Part shown: in pieces, positions 23,766-33,231 of the stretch | Position numbering within the stretch: the first letter of the stretch is position 1 | Layout: the number at the start of each line of letters is the position of its first letter | Source: Gammaproteobacteria bacterium | Lineage (GTDB): Bacteria; Pseudomonadota; Gammaproteobacteria; Arenicellales; Arenicellaceae | Direction of reading: 5' to 3' | Length of the DNA stretch: 34,174 nucleotides | Assembly: GCA_022447525.1 (NCBI GenBank) | Contig: JAKVBA010000015.1 | Span: 1 to 34,174, forward strand | Made by a program: the position numbers and the translations under genes | Notes under the pieces: model-generated | Seen by the model: only the letters and a program-made list of their open reading frames with translations | Databases searched by the model: none | Told to the model about the DNA's origin: nothing

Positions 23766-24638
23766 TTGAAAGCTCCGACTTGCCTTGAAAAGAAACTAAA
23801 CCAGTTACTAAGTTCGCCCCTAAAACGGACGAGTCCATGCAAAAATAAAGGTTTCTGGTTAGGTAGTTTCAACCGATATCGTGCGACAGCTTTTTCTTTT
23901 TTCGTAGCTTTGTTCTCAATGGCCTCGATTGCAGATACTTTGATTACACCAGAAGCACAAACGGACTCACAAGTCATGACACCTCCAACCGTGCCGCTAG
24001 ACCCTGTTTCAATTGAGTTTAAAATTAGAATTAGTAAATTTGGGAATGCCGTTCTCGGCAAAATTCAAAGTCGACTTGACATCACTGATACAGGTTATTC
24101 AATACAGACTGTCACAAAAGCCCAAGGTATGGCTTTATTACTTATGCAAAGTAATATTCAGGAATCGTGTGAATTTGAGATAGGCGATGGCCGTGCCGTA
24201 GCAAGAAGCTACAACGGCGGAACAGTGGGAAAGACAGAATACTCGGTAGGTTACGACTGGGAGCAAAAAAAGGTAAGCTTTAACCAATCTGAGTCACTGG
24301 ATATGCCACAAGGCTATGTCGTAGACAATTGTATAATGTGGTTTGCAACTGCGTTATTAAAAGGTAATTTACCTGAAGAAGAGCGTCTATATGTAGTTGA
24401 TGGTAAGTCCAAACGAATCCGAGGGTATCGCCTTCGATCACAGTCTGAAGAAGTGATCGAGACTTCTCTAGGACAGCGTCAAACGATCAAAATGGTGCTT
24501 GAAAGAGAACTCAGACCAGATCGTACCCTCACTTTTTGGTTATCGACAAAAGATCAGTTTTTACCAGTAAGAATAGAAGAGTCTCGAAAATCCAGAACTA
24601 CGACATTTGAAATCTCAGATCTTAGTAAGGCCAGCTAG
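23766..24638 (+). CDS. DUF3108 domain-containing protein, exported
   Basis: The 290-residue protein has a DUF3108-type beta-rich body (about residues 75-285), with IEFKIRISKFGNAVLGKI and a following pattern of alternating strands. A hydrophobic segment near residues 40-55 (FSFFVALFSMASIADT) looks like a signal sequence, but the preceding 35 residues make a long, basic n-region. The only start found is a TTG at 23766; the nearby ATG at 23737 is out of frame. In Pseudomonas a DUF3108 gene also follows purMN, so the position is conserved. Function is unknown; the domain is thought to be periplasmic. Its stop codon is 1 bp from the convergent WecA-type gene's. Confidence 0.82.
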   Translation: MKAPTCLEKKLNQLLSSPLKRTSPCKNKGFWLGSFNRYRATAFSFFVALFSMASIADTLITPEAQTDSQVMTPPTVPLDPVSIEFKIRISKFGNAVLGKIQSRLDITDTGYSIQTVTKAQGMALLLMQSNIQESCEFEIGDGRAVARSYNGGTVGKTEYSVGYDWEQKKVSFNQSESLDMPQGYVVDNCIMWFATALLKGNLPEEERLYVVDGKSKRIRGYRLRSQSEEVIETSLGQRQTIKMVLERELRPDRTLTFWLSTKDQFLPVRIEESRKSRTTTFEISDLSKAS

Positions 24639-24639
24639 A

Positions 24640-25665
24640 TCAGTCCGCTTGCCTTGGTTTTTTACGAGTAAACCAAAGCAGACTCATAAGATAAATAAAG
24701 AACAAGCAAAGGAAAGCGATGAGCTGCAAGTGGTCGGCAATTCGTATGCTTCTAGCCCATAAACCTAGTGCGGCCAAAACGATTTGAAGCACCAGCGCGA
24801 CAATGATGGTCGAGTTAACCGAAAGACCACGATCAATCAGTTGGTGATGGTAGTGAATTCTGTCGGCTGTAAAGGGTGATTTTCCTCTAATTGGCCTTAC
24901 AATGAGAACGGCGACTGCGTCTATAAGAGGTAAGGCCAATAGCCATAAAGCTGTGACCGGCCATATAGAACCCTCTATCTGAGACTGCCTTATTAATAAA
25001 AATGCCAATAAAAGACCCAGCATGGTCGAACCAGCATCGCCCATAAACACTTTGGCTCTGCTGCGAACAATTCTGACGTTAAACAGTAAGAAGCCAAAAA
25101 TAGCGGCCGCAGCGATGAGTATCAGCTCGTTATTCGCCCCGCTAAATAGTAAAGCCATCAAAGACACTAATACAAGTGAGCCAGCAAGCCCATCATGCCC
25201 ATCAGACATATTCACGGCATTAATCACGCCTATTGCAGCAAAAATAGTCATTGGTACCGACCATTGCCCTAATACAACCTCATGATTAGGAGTTAGATAA
25301 CCCAATGTCTGCAATTGCACACCAGTCATTATTATCATGAGGTATATGGCGACGCCTTGAGCTAAAAATCTAAGCGATGATGGAAGTGAGTATCGATCAT
25401 CAATTGCGCCTACGGCGCATAGAAGAAATAATGCCGGAAAAAGATCAATAAAAGTGTTATCAACCAAAAACACACCGAGTAAAAGTCCCGCGTAAATCGC
25501 TAACCCGCCAACCATAGGGGTTTCTATTGTGTGCTGACGATGGGCTCCAGGTTTAGCCATCAACTTTAGCTGCTCTGCGGATCGAGCTAACAGCACCACC
25601 ATAGTCGCGGTAAAAATCGTGACCAGTGCTAAACCAAACTCGACCCTAACTAGACTAGAAAACAT
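24640..25665 (-). CDS. WecA-type undecaprenyl-phosphate sugar-1-phosphate transferase
   Basis: This 341-residue polytopic membrane enzyme links the first sugar-phosphate of a glycan, commonly GlcNAc-1-P, to undecaprenyl phosphate. The conserved cytoplasmic loops are visible: IDDRYSLPSSLRF, NAVNMSDGHDGLAG, VFMGDAGSTMLG and RIHYHHQLIDRG (the WecA histidine-rich loop). About ten hydrophobic helices are seen. It lies 32 bp after the carbamoyltransferase gene, and is last in the leftward glycan locus. It could serve this locus or enterobacterial-common-antigen-like or O-antigen pathways in general. MraY is less likely, given the histidine loop and the sugar context. Confidence 0.9.
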   Translation of the reverse strand: MFSSLVRVEFGLALVTIFTATMVVLLARSAEQLKLMAKPGAHRQHTIETPMVGGLAIYAGLLLGVFLVDNTFIDLFPALFLLCAVGAIDDRYSLPSSLRFLAQGVAIYLMIIMTGVQLQTLGYLTPNHEVVLGQWSVPMTIFAAIGVINAVNMSDGHDGLAGSLVLVSLMALLFSGANNELILIAAAAIFGFLLFNVRIVRSRAKVFMGDAGSTMLGLLLAFLLIRQSQIEGSIWPVTALWLLALPLIDAVAVLIVRPIRGKSPFTADRIHYHHQLIDRGLSVNSTIIVALVLQIVLAALGLWARSIRIADHLQLIAFLCLFFIYLMSLLWFTRKKPRQAD

Positions 25666-25697
25666 AAATTAACTCATCAAAATCGAGGCCAATGTCA

Positions 25698-27467
25698 CTA
25701 ATGACCTCTTATGATCAAGTGAGAGCCGAGGACCAAAACATCCATGCTGGTTCGCATAAAACACTCCATAGCCTCCTCCGGTTTGCAAACCACCGGTTCA
25801 TTCTCATTAAACGAGGTATTGAGTAGCATAGGAACTTGGGTCTTTTCAAAAAAGGACTTAATCAATTGATAATACCTTTTGTTGCTTTGCTCGGTAACCG
25901 TCTGCAGCCTACCAGAGCCATCAACATGCGTAACCGCAGGAATCTGACTCCTTTTGTCCTCCTTTATCTGAAACACCTTCATCATAAAAGGTACCTCTGC
26001 ATCTGATTCAAACCAATCACTCACCTGCTCTCTTAAAACCGAAGGTGCGAATGGCCGAAAAGACTCTCTTCGCTTTATTTTAAGATTTAGGATATCTTTC
26101 ATGTCATGGCGCCTAGGGTCTCCCAAAATAGACCTATTACCCAATGCTCGCGGACCCCATTCCATGGCGCCCTGAAACCACCCAATAACCTGACCATCGA
26201 TAATAGCGTCGCTCACTTTATCCACCAGAGAGGCAGTCGTTAAATCGAACGTAATGTCGCACCCCTGTGAAATTAGATCTTCTTGATAATGTTCTATAAC
26301 GCCTTTGAGGTGATCATTATCAAAACTAGGTCCCCAATAAGAGTGACTCATCACAGACTTACTGCTTTCTTTACTATGAAATTTTTGATGCACTAACATT
26401 GCCGCCCCAATTGCTCCACCAGCGTCACCAGCAGCAGATTGAATATAGATGTTTTTATAAGGGGTATTTAGATGCACCTTGCCATTAGCTACCGAATTCA
26501 TACCACAACCTCCGGCAATCGTTAATACATCATGGTTTTCACCGAGTTCAGACTTATGCTTTTCATGCAGAGAATTAAGCATATGAAAAAATGCTCTTTC
26601 GTAACAGTCCTGAACTGATCTGGCGATATCCTTGTGTTTCTGGGTTAACTTTTGATCTGGTTTTCTAGGCACCCCAAACAAATCTTCGAGGGATGGATGG
26701 AACAACTGCCCAACCAGTGGCACACCGTCATCCCACTCGTAACCAATCGGCCGCTTGTGGTGTAAAAAGTATCTAAGATTTAATTTAAATGAACCATCGA
26801 GTTGTTGATTGACAATCTCATCCATTTCGTCTCGGTATTTAGGCTCTCCATAAGGAGCGAGACCCATTATTTTGTACTCATCACCATAATAGGGAAAACC
26901 CAGAAATTGAGTTAATGCTTGATAAAACACTCCCAAAGAATGGGGGAAATAAATTCGCTTATGAATATCAATTAAACCTCCTTTACCCAATGCCATTGCC
27001 GATGAGGCAAAGTCACCAAAGCCATCCACGGAAATGATACTAGATGAGTCATATGGTGATACTGAGTATGCTGATGAAAGATGTGCTTTGTGATGCTCAA
27101 CATATTCTACCTTGCCGCTGAACACCTGCTTTGGAAAATATTCTTCCAAATATTGCTCGATACTTTTACGCTTTTTTCTAACTTTTAACTTTTCCGAAAT
27201 TAGGGCCAAAGAGGCCTGTCCGGATAATAAAAATTTAACTTTTTGAGCTCTTGCCGCCTTAGCATCAGAGTTGATGGCAATTATGCCTACATCAGAGAGA
27301 GTTAACCCTTGAGAATCAAGACAAAACTTAATGGCCTCCGATGGAAAACCTGCCCAATGCTTAATTCTCCTGAAACGCTCCTCTTCTGCTGCTGCCACCA
27401 TGTTTCCGTCTACCAGTAAACATGCAGAGGAGTCACCATGAAACGCGTTTAGGCCTATAACATTCAT
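25698..27467 (-). CDS. Carbamoyltransferase (NodU/CmcH/TobZ family)
   Basis: The 589-residue enzyme transfers a carbamoyl group from carbamoyl phosphate, via carbamoyl-adenylate, to a hydroxyl. The N-terminal Kae1-like part begins MNVIGLNAFHGDSSACLL and has AAAEEERFRRIKHWAGFP; the metal motif EHHKAHLSSAYS and VDGFGDFASS follow. The C-terminal part has GWFQGAMEWGPRALGNRSILGDPR and RPFAPSVL, with a family-typical NTSFNENEPVVCKPEEA near the end. Relatives decorate nodulation factors, antibiotics and surface glycans; the last fits the neighbours. It follows the polymerase-like gene by 3 bp, so it is in the same transcript. Confidence 0.95.
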   Translation of the reverse strand: MNVIGLNAFHGDSSACLLVDGNMVAAAEEERFRRIKHWAGFPSEAIKFCLDSQGLTLSDVGIIAINSDAKAARAQKVKFLLSGQASLALISEKLKVRKKRKSIEQYLEEYFPKQVFSGKVEYVEHHKAHLSSAYSVSPYDSSSIISVDGFGDFASSAMALGKGGLIDIHKRIYFPHSLGVFYQALTQFLGFPYYGDEYKIMGLAPYGEPKYRDEMDEIVNQQLDGSFKLNLRYFLHHKRPIGYEWDDGVPLVGQLFHPSLEDLFGVPRKPDQKLTQKHKDIARSVQDCYERAFFHMLNSLHEKHKSELGENHDVLTIAGGCGMNSVANGKVHLNTPYKNIYIQSAAGDAGGAIGAAMLVHQKFHSKESSKSVMSHSYWGPSFDNDHLKGVIEHYQEDLISQGCDITFDLTTASLVDKVSDAIIDGQVIGWFQGAMEWGPRALGNRSILGDPRRHDMKDILNLKIKRRESFRPFAPSVLREQVSDWFESDAEVPFMMKVFQIKEDKRSQIPAVTHVDGSGRLQTVTEQSNKRYYQLIKSFFEKTQVPMLLNTSFNENEPVVCKPEEAMECFMRTSMDVLVLGSHLIIRGH

Positions 27468-27470
27468 ACT

Positions 27471-28871
27471 CTAGTAATTCGAAAATTTGTAGTTTTCATT
27501 TTGACTGTAGTCATGCAAGGACCGGATTACTAATTTTGGCAATGCAAATAGAAAGCCAGCCAAAAGTCCTAATACAATAAGAATAAACATGTCTCCGTAT
27601 ACCTGGGTAGCAACCGCAAATGTAATAACATTGACTAATAGAAAACAGGCTATTCCGAGCATAATAGACAACATGTGCCGAGGGACAAAACCCTGAGCGC
27701 ACAAGTTTAGTGAGGAATTGATATATCGAGTTATCGAAAGGATTAACCAAACCACCGAGAGCAAACCTGGCAGGCCTAACTCAACCATTATTTTCCCTAA
27801 ACCACCTTCTCCGGAACCACCAGCGATATTGCTAACGTTAAACAAATGACTCCCTTGCGAAGCTATTCCGAGCCCACCCCCGAGCAGTCCAACCCGCTCA
27901 TAAGCCCAACCTATAGGCATAAAACCTAACTCAAAGGCTCTAGAAGATACAGAGCCATAGACAGATGCCCCTCGAGCTATGTAGTTTTTTACACCGTCAT
28001 CGGTACTGGATAAGTACTGAGCGGCTCCCCAGAGGACAAAGACTACAATCCCGGCGGCGAAGAGATAATTAATACTCAACCGACGACGATAATAAGAGAA
28101 TGCTAAGCCATAAACAAAACCAAATAGAGTGACCAGCATCAACATTTTTCTTCGCCCGGTAAAAGCTATAGCGGCCATCATAAACACCAGCAATCCTAGG
28201 ACTAGCAGTAACATTGGCTTCTTCTTTGCCGAAAAATACATAATTATCAAAAAACAGCTTGAAGTCGCAACATGCCAGGCGGCAATTTCACCGGTTCTCA
28301 TAAAACCCGAGTACGACCTCAAGACAGTTCCTTGATCGTAAATTTTTATACCAACTCCAACTTCTTTAAAAACTGCAACATCGACACCAGCAAAGGATAA
28401 GGCAATAGTTACAGCCAACAAAACACCGATACCAATGTAACAGATCATAACGTTAGCGATCTCGGCAGCACGATCTACCAGAAAGTACCCTACCACAATC
28501 GCAAAAAAAGGTGCCGTGTAGGATAGCAATCCAATGGTGCTTACTATGACGTTGCTATATCTGAGAGAAGAATGAACGTACTGCAATAGCAATATTGCAA
28601 TGAAAAACAACAGAGCGGGTCTAACCTCATCAGACCATGCAAGAAACGGTTGGGTGATAGCCTGAGAGCCGTTCTGTCGAATTGTATTCAAAAAAACCAA
28701 TGCAAACACTAGTCCTACCGTAACGATTAATAAAATTGGCTCCCCGTCAATAAGTTTTCTGAATGGATCTTGTAAAAAACCAATCGCCAAAATGGCAAGA
28801 ATAGCATTTCTCTTACTGGTAACACTGGCGGCGGATGCGCAAAAAAGAATAAATGCGAACAAAATGAGCAT
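27471..28871 (-). CDS. O-antigen polymerase/ligase-like polytopic membrane protein (Wzy/WaaL type)
   Basis: The 466-residue protein has about twelve hydrophobic segments and a basic C-terminal end. A large loop near residues 290-350 contains RGASVYGSVSSRAFELG and GGLGIASQGSHLFNV; such large periplasmic loops carry the functional residues in Wzy and WaaL proteins. Sequence is too variable to choose between polymerase and ligase. It lies 3 bp upstream of the carbamoyltransferase gene and 149 bp beyond the nearest glycosyltransferase gene, so it probably has a promoter of its own in that gap. It would act on undecaprenyl-linked glycan in the periplasm. Confidence 0.82.
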   Translation of the reverse strand: MLILFAFILFCASAASVTSKRNAILAILAIGFLQDPFRKLIDGEPILLIVTVGLVFALVFLNTIRQNGSQAITQPFLAWSDEVRPALLFFIAILLLQYVHSSLRYSNVIVSTIGLLSYTAPFFAIVVGYFLVDRAAEIANVMICYIGIGVLLAVTIALSFAGVDVAVFKEVGVGIKIYDQGTVLRSYSGFMRTGEIAAWHVATSSCFLIIMYFSAKKKPMLLLVLGLLVFMMAAIAFTGRRKMLMLVTLFGFVYGLAFSYYRRRLSINYLFAAGIVVFVLWGAAQYLSSTDDGVKNYIARGASVYGSVSSRAFELGFMPIGWAYERVGLLGGGLGIASQGSHLFNVSNIAGGSGEGGLGKIMVELGLPGLLSVVWLILSITRYINSSLNLCAQGFVPRHMLSIMLGIACFLLVNVITFAVATQVYGDMFILIVLGLLAGFLFALPKLVIRSLHDYSQNENYKFSNY

Positions 28872-28950
28872 AAACTAACAAGGACTTTTGACAGGCATAA
28901 AAGACAAGATCATAAACTTCACATTAGATCATGAATCATTCGAAATTATC

Positions 28951-28993
28951 AGTTTTTAAACTAATTCTGAAACAAGTTTACGTTTTTAAAAAC
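28951..28993. repeat. Paired AT-rich palindromes upstream of the polymerase-like gene
   Basis: GTTTTTAAAAAC (28982-28993) is a perfect 12-bp palindrome, and AGTTT-TT-AAACT (28951-28962) has 5-bp arms. They lie about 20 bp apart in the 149-bp gap (28872-29020) between the glycosyltransferase and polymerase-like genes. They may be operator half-sites or chance results of the high A+T content. Confidence 0.4.
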
Positions 28994-29020
28994 CAAATAA
29001 AACACAAGAACTAAACGGGG

Positions 29021-29962
29021 TTAATTCTGCTCTACTGGTCTTGCCAGTAATTGCTGACCACTTTTTATGCACTCCAATGCTCTTAAAATCCCGCGAGTTT
29101 CGGCAAGTAATCTGATAGGAATATACCAAGGTTTACGCAAATAAAATTTCGCTTTTACGCTTGATATAAAGCGCCGCACAATATACGCGTACTTTTTATG
29201 GCCTCTACCATGAAGTAACGCGTAATAGTAGTCTCCAAAACTGTGGTCAGACGAAGCGGAAGTTAGAAAGCTGGAGTGTGCTCTTGTTCCGCCGGACCGC
29301 ACATAGAGGTGGTGAAGCATTGCCGAAGGAGCGTAGTAAAATAAAGTGTTATGTTCCACACAAAACCTCTTACAAAATTCCGTTTCAAAGCGATAAGCTA
29401 CCTTCGAAAAATTTTCATCAAATCCTCTCGCCAAGATTGCTGACTCACGATCAACACATAAATTTCCCGCCATACAATTTTGGATATAAGTGGGAGCGTT
29501 TGAATTAAAGCGAAAATAAAGATCAGCCTCTAGATCAATATTAAAATCATATTCCAGACGCTCAGAGGAAACGTTAGATGATTCCCAAGGTTGTACTATT
29601 TGTCCAACATAAGCAAGCGGAGCGATCTCATCAATCACTTTTTGATGATTACTTATAAAAGTTTCATCAAGCAAAACATCATCATCTAAAAACAGCACAT
29701 AGCGACCAGTCGACTCCATAAGCCCCCGGTTCATGGCTTTAGGTATTGAAGCCTCTTGCTGACGCACCCATTTGATCAGTCCTCGAGAAGAATAAGACGA
29801 GAGCAACTCGGCCTCCTGGCTTCCTTCCTCGTAGGTTGTCTGGTCTACCACAACAATTTGCTCTGGACGCAGATTTTGCATCAGCAATTGAGAAATGGTA
29901 TCTATCAAGACACTTGATCGGCCGTAAGTGGGAATTACAATGCTAATTACGGATTTGTTCAT
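29021..29962 (-). CDS. Family 2 glycosyltransferase
   Basis: The 313-residue GT-A protein begins MNKSVISIVIPTYGRSSVL, the nucleotide-sugar-binding strand, followed by IVVVDQTTYEEGS and the DxD-like metal motif LFLDDDVLLDE. The middle includes QNCMAGNLCVDRESA and GFDENF, acceptor-site features of family 2. The frame extends to 30010, but that start overlaps the upstream gene's 3' end. The ATG at 29962, 13 bp past that stop, was chosen because family members begin there. It is one of two adjacent but dissimilar GT2 enzymes. The sugar donor is unknown. Confidence 0.88.
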   Translation of the reverse strand: MNKSVISIVIPTYGRSSVLIDTISQLLMQNLRPEQIVVVDQTTYEEGSQEAELLSSYSSRGLIKWVRQQEASIPKAMNRGLMESTGRYVLFLDDDVLLDETFISNHQKVIDEIAPLAYVGQIVQPWESSNVSSERLEYDFNIDLEADLYFRFNSNAPTYIQNCMAGNLCVDRESAILARGFDENFSKVAYRFETEFCKRFCVEHNTLFYYAPSAMLHHLYVRSGGTRAHSSFLTSASSDHSFGDYYYALLHGRGHKKYAYIVRRFISSVKAKFYLRKPWYIPIRLLAETRGILRALECIKSGQQLLARPVEQN

Positions 29963-29975
29963 CTTACTATACGCT

Positions 29976-30872
29976 TCAACGCCGCCTTGAGCCGAACGCA
30001 ATTCCAACATTGATTACACATTGGTAAAAGTTTCCCACTCGACCGATTATTAGCTGATATAGACCTCGAAATACCTGGTTAAAGACAGTGGACTTCCATT
30101 TTAATTCTCCGTCTAAATTGAGAACCTTTCCTTTGGCAATCCCATAGCGAACCAAATACTTCAAATTTAGTCGATCAAGTTGAAATCGATGATTAACCCT
30201 GGCTCCTTCTAGATACAAACCTCTGAACGACATGTCTAAAGCTCGAAGAATGAAATCACTCTCCTCACCTCTACCGACATCGTTCCCTCTAACCCCAAGG
30301 TTTTCATCGAAAGATCCAACTGCGTCAATTAGATCTCGTTTTAGTGCAAAGTTAGCACCAAAGGGTAGCCTTGAAGATTTTCGATATTCTATTTGATCAC
30401 CGCCCAGATTGTAATGCCCCACCATGCCGTCTATCAGGGATAACTCTCCAGGCTTGTACCAAAAAGGACATTTATCTCCCCAATCAACAGAGATCTTACC
30501 GCCATAAAACGAAAAGTCTCGACCATCTTGGAACGCCTGTCGATAGGCTTTAATAGTCTCAGGAAATAAGGTGATGTCATCATCAAAGAATATGATCCAA
30601 TTACACTTAAATTCACTCAAAGCTCGGTTGCGAGCGCAAGACAGACCTCTCTTGGGTTCGTGGATGTAACGGACTCTACAACCATGGAAATTTTCAGACT
30701 GAGTGAATGAACGATAAACCTCGAAAGTATCATCATCTGATGCGTTATCAACAATCAACAGTTCATCCTCTAAAGTAAGCACGCTGAGGAGTTCAAAGAA
30801 AGCCCGCAAAGTGATCTGTAATTGCCCGCTACGATTATGAGTGCAAATCGCTATAGAGATCGGTTGAGTCAT
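29976..30872 (-). CDS. Family 2 glycosyltransferase
   Basis: The 298-residue GT-A enzyme starts MTQPISIAICTHNRSGQL and continues with LLIVDNASDD, EPKRGLSCARNRALSE and the metal-binding IIFFDDDITLFPET. GSFDENLGVRGNDVGRGEESDF matches the acceptor-side motif with the catalytic-type ED. The C-terminus (about 240-298) is a basic, partly hydrophobic segment that may lie at the membrane. It is encoded 165 bp after the SDR gene, and its stop lies 13 bp before the next glycosyltransferase start. The two glycosyltransferases would add successive sugars to a lipid-linked precursor; donor and linkage are unknown. Confidence 0.9.
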   Translation of the reverse strand: MTQPISIAICTHNRSGQLQITLRAFFELLSVLTLEDELLIVDNASDDDTFEVYRSFTQSENFHGCRVRYIHEPKRGLSCARNRALSEFKCNWIIFFDDDITLFPETIKAYRQAFQDGRDFSFYGGKISVDWGDKCPFWYKPGELSLIDGMVGHYNLGGDQIEYRKSSRLPFGANFALKRDLIDAVGSFDENLGVRGNDVGRGEESDFILRALDMSFRGLYLEGARVNHRFQLDRLNLKYLVRYGIAKGKVLNLDGELKWKSTVFNQVFRGLYQLIIGRVGNFYQCVINVGIAFGSRRR

Positions 30873-30879
30873 TTAGTAT

Positions 30880-30891
30880 TGTTTATAAACA
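30880..30891. repeat. 12-bp palindrome just upstream of a glycosyltransferase gene
   Basis: TGTTTATAAACA is a perfect palindrome that ends 7 bp upstream of the glycosyltransferase start (30872, minus strand) in the 165-bp gap 30873-31037. The position suggests an operator or an RNA structure near the ribosome binding site. Chance is possible in AT-rich sequence. Confidence 0.4.
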
Positions 30892-31037
30892 CATTAAAAG
30901 TTGACGTTGAGGTCAGTGTAAACCATTTTTTAACTCGCCCAATGAAACACAGGCATCGGAATTTCCAAACCACTATCAGCGCAGGAAGCAGATTTGATCT
31001 GGGTATTCAATCATAACCAAAGTAAATAACAACTAGT

Positions 31038-32183
31038 CTAATGATTGACATACCCAGCCCATATAAGCCATTCGCGGGTTTCCTGCATACATTGATGGAA
31101 ATTGGAGGCTTTGAAATTAAGCGTGTCACTAGCCAAACTACTATCAATTTGTGGCAGCGCATCGAATAAATCCGCGCGATCTTTCGGCAACAAGTTACCA
31201 TTTTCTCTGGAAACATCTGGATCGTCGGCAATTGACGTCTTTATCTTATCTATTCCTGGCTGTCCTTTGATTTGTTTTACCAGGCGGTAAACGTGACGAA
31301 ATCCAAACTGAGCTAATACTAATTGCCTAAAATCTCCGTCTTGAGCAAACTTTGTTCTCAAACGACTGAATGGGCTTTGATTTCTCTCAAGCTCTTTGAC
31401 TGCTTGTTCGTACTCAAGTCGTGTAACAATTTCCATAGAAAACGAGTCTGAAAGCTGCGCCATCTCTTGGTAAAAATTAGTCCAGCTCAGATTAATTCCG
31501 TTAATCAATAATTTTTGATTATCTGCTACTTCTTGGCTAAGGGCTTGTTCCGAAACTCTCACCACATCGTCCACATAGACTGCCGAGCAAACACCATAGA
31601 AAGAATCTGGAATAATAAGTTTTGAGCTGGACATATCATTAGCGATGGAAACCGTCCAATTCATGAAAGGGCCAAAAACAATGGGTAGCTGCAAAACCGT
31701 TACCGGTGTCACATTATCTGCTTTAAGAAACGTTCTTTCTGCCGCAAGTTTTCCATCTGCGTATGACTCACCGGAATAATCACACTGTGTTTGTTCATTG
31801 ATAGTAACGCCATCTTTCGGATAAACGGATATTGTTCCGTAGTGAACGATACGATTTACACCCGCCAAATTAGCTGCCATCAACACCTTTTGGGCAACCT
31901 CTTTTGACTGCTGAATCACTTTTTTCGTATCAGCCCCAGTTTGAAAACTACAGTCGATGACATAGTCAATACCATGAAAAAGTTTGTCCAGATTGCCCTG
32001 TGGCTCATCAAGTAAATCCATAACAACGATATTCACCTTCAAACGACCAATACGCACGGCTGATTGGAGTCGTCTTACTACCACAGTTACAGAGTATCCA
32101 TTGGATACAAGTTGATGCACTAAACGGCTCCCAATAGATCCTCCACCGCCTAGAACACAAACAGACTTATTGATTTCAATCAT
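31038..32183 (-). CDS. NAD-dependent epimerase/dehydratase (extended SDR)
   Basis: The 381-residue protein starts with the Rossmann loop CVLGGGGSIGSRLVHQL (residues 9-25). The catalytic serine region is HYGTISVY and the Y-x3-K pair is in ESYADGKLAAE; both are intact. The sugar-nucleotide side has QLPIVFGPFMN. The C-terminal part (about 260-381) is longer than in small SDRs and has no known motif. It would modify a nucleotide sugar, though which one is not readable. It lies 6 bp downstream of the Gfo/Idh gene, so the two are probably co-translated. Confidence 0.86.
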   Translation of the reverse strand: MIEINKSVCVLGGGGSIGSRLVHQLVSNGYSVTVVVRRLQSAVRIGRLKVNIVVMDLLDEPQGNLDKLFHGIDYVIDCSFQTGADTKKVIQQSKEVAQKVLMAANLAGVNRIVHYGTISVYPKDGVTINEQTQCDYSGESYADGKLAAERTFLKADNVTPVTVLQLPIVFGPFMNWTVSIANDMSSSKLIIPDSFYGVCSAVYVDDVVRVSEQALSQEVADNQKLLINGINLSWTNFYQEMAQLSDSFSMEIVTRLEYEQAVKELERNQSPFSRLRTKFAQDGDFRQLVLAQFGFRHVYRLVKQIKGQPGIDKIKTSIADDPDVSRENGNLLPKDRADLFDALPQIDSSLASDTLNFKASNFHQCMQETREWLIWAGYVNH

Positions 32184-32189
32184 GAGCAG

Positions 32190-33194
32190 TCAAATAACCT
32201 GATTAGACAAAACCTGTCTCTGGCGATAACACCTATCAATCAAATCGATTGAAGTAAGGCATTCCCGCCCTAAAACGATATTCTGTCCATCTTGATGAGA
32301 TGATTCGCCAATTAATTTACTTAAACCCTCGTACTGATGCCTAAACAAATCAAGAGTAGATTGAGATGCCGATTCTCCGATTCTTTCCTCAGCAAACCCT
32401 GCTAATAGACGAGAGTGATCAGAAACCCGAAGCTCGAAACAACCACTGGACAAACCCATTCGCAAAGAACCTTTGCTACCTTTGATCAAAATCCGATTTT
32501 TAAGATGCCTCAATCGACTCATTCGTAAGATCCCAGTTGCACCGGACTCGGTAGAGAATGAGAGCTCACATTCAGCTTCAACGCCTCCCTGAGAGTCATC
32601 AAAATAACTCTCTAGAGTCAATGGTCCCAACCACCAGCTCAACAAATCGACCAAATGAGCCCCATTGTCACAAAAAACTCCTCCCCCAGATTTCTCTGGA
32701 TCATAAAAGTCAACGCTCTGCACTGGCCAATTAAATGGGGCGCCCTCCTCTACTAAGACTTCTCGGATTTCTCCAACTAAATCTACGGATAATAATTCTT
32801 TGAGCAGCAAATTATGATTGACAAATCTACGTACTAAGCTCACCGAGAGAATCGTGTTATTTTTCTCGGCAATGTTGACTAATTGATATGCTTGGTCCAA
32901 TTCAGTGGCCAAAGGCTTTTCCATCAAAACATGCTTTTTTGCTGTTAAAGCTTGCAGCCCTAGTTGGTAATGCGTTGCCGAGGGAGTGGCGATAACAACC
33001 AAGTCTGAGACTTTAATCGCCTCCTCTACATTGTGTGTGTAGAGACAATCACTATTTTGCTGCTCTAACATGGAAAGGCAGTCTGTGCTTTTGTCTGCCA
33101 CAGCCACTACTTCCATACTATCAACTAATTCTATAGCGGGCATGTGACTGCGCTGGACAACGGCACCGCCGCCTAAATAAGCCACTTTAATCAT
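32190..33194 (-). CDS. Gfo/Idh/MocA-family oxidoreductase
   Basis: The 334-residue NAD(P)-dependent enzyme has the Rossmann loop AYLGGGAVVQRSH at its start, the family's VLMEKPLATELDQA motif with the catalytic-type lysine, and GGGVFCDNGAHLVDLLSWWLG with the aspartate-histidine pair. Members oxidise or reduce sugars, often UDP- or dTDP-linked. It begins 37 bp after UDP-glucuronate decarboxylase and runs into the SDR. Together these three enzymes probably make one modified nucleotide sugar, though the product is not known. Confidence 0.88.
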   Translation of the reverse strand: MIKVAYLGGGAVVQRSHMPAIELVDSMEVVAVADKSTDCLSMLEQQNSDCLYTHNVEEAIKVSDLVVIATPSATHYQLGLQALTAKKHVLMEKPLATELDQAYQLVNIAEKNNTILSVSLVRRFVNHNLLLKELLSVDLVGEIREVLVEEGAPFNWPVQSVDFYDPEKSGGGVFCDNGAHLVDLLSWWLGPLTLESYFDDSQGGVEAECELSFSTESGATGILRMSRLRHLKNRILIKGSKGSLRMGLSSGCFELRVSDHSRLLAGFAEERIGESASQSTLDLFRHQYEGLSKLIGESSHQDGQNIVLGRECLTSIDLIDRCYRQRQVLSNQVI

Positions 33195-33231
33195 AATTTA
33201 ATCACCCCAGCAAATCTTTCACTCTGATTAA

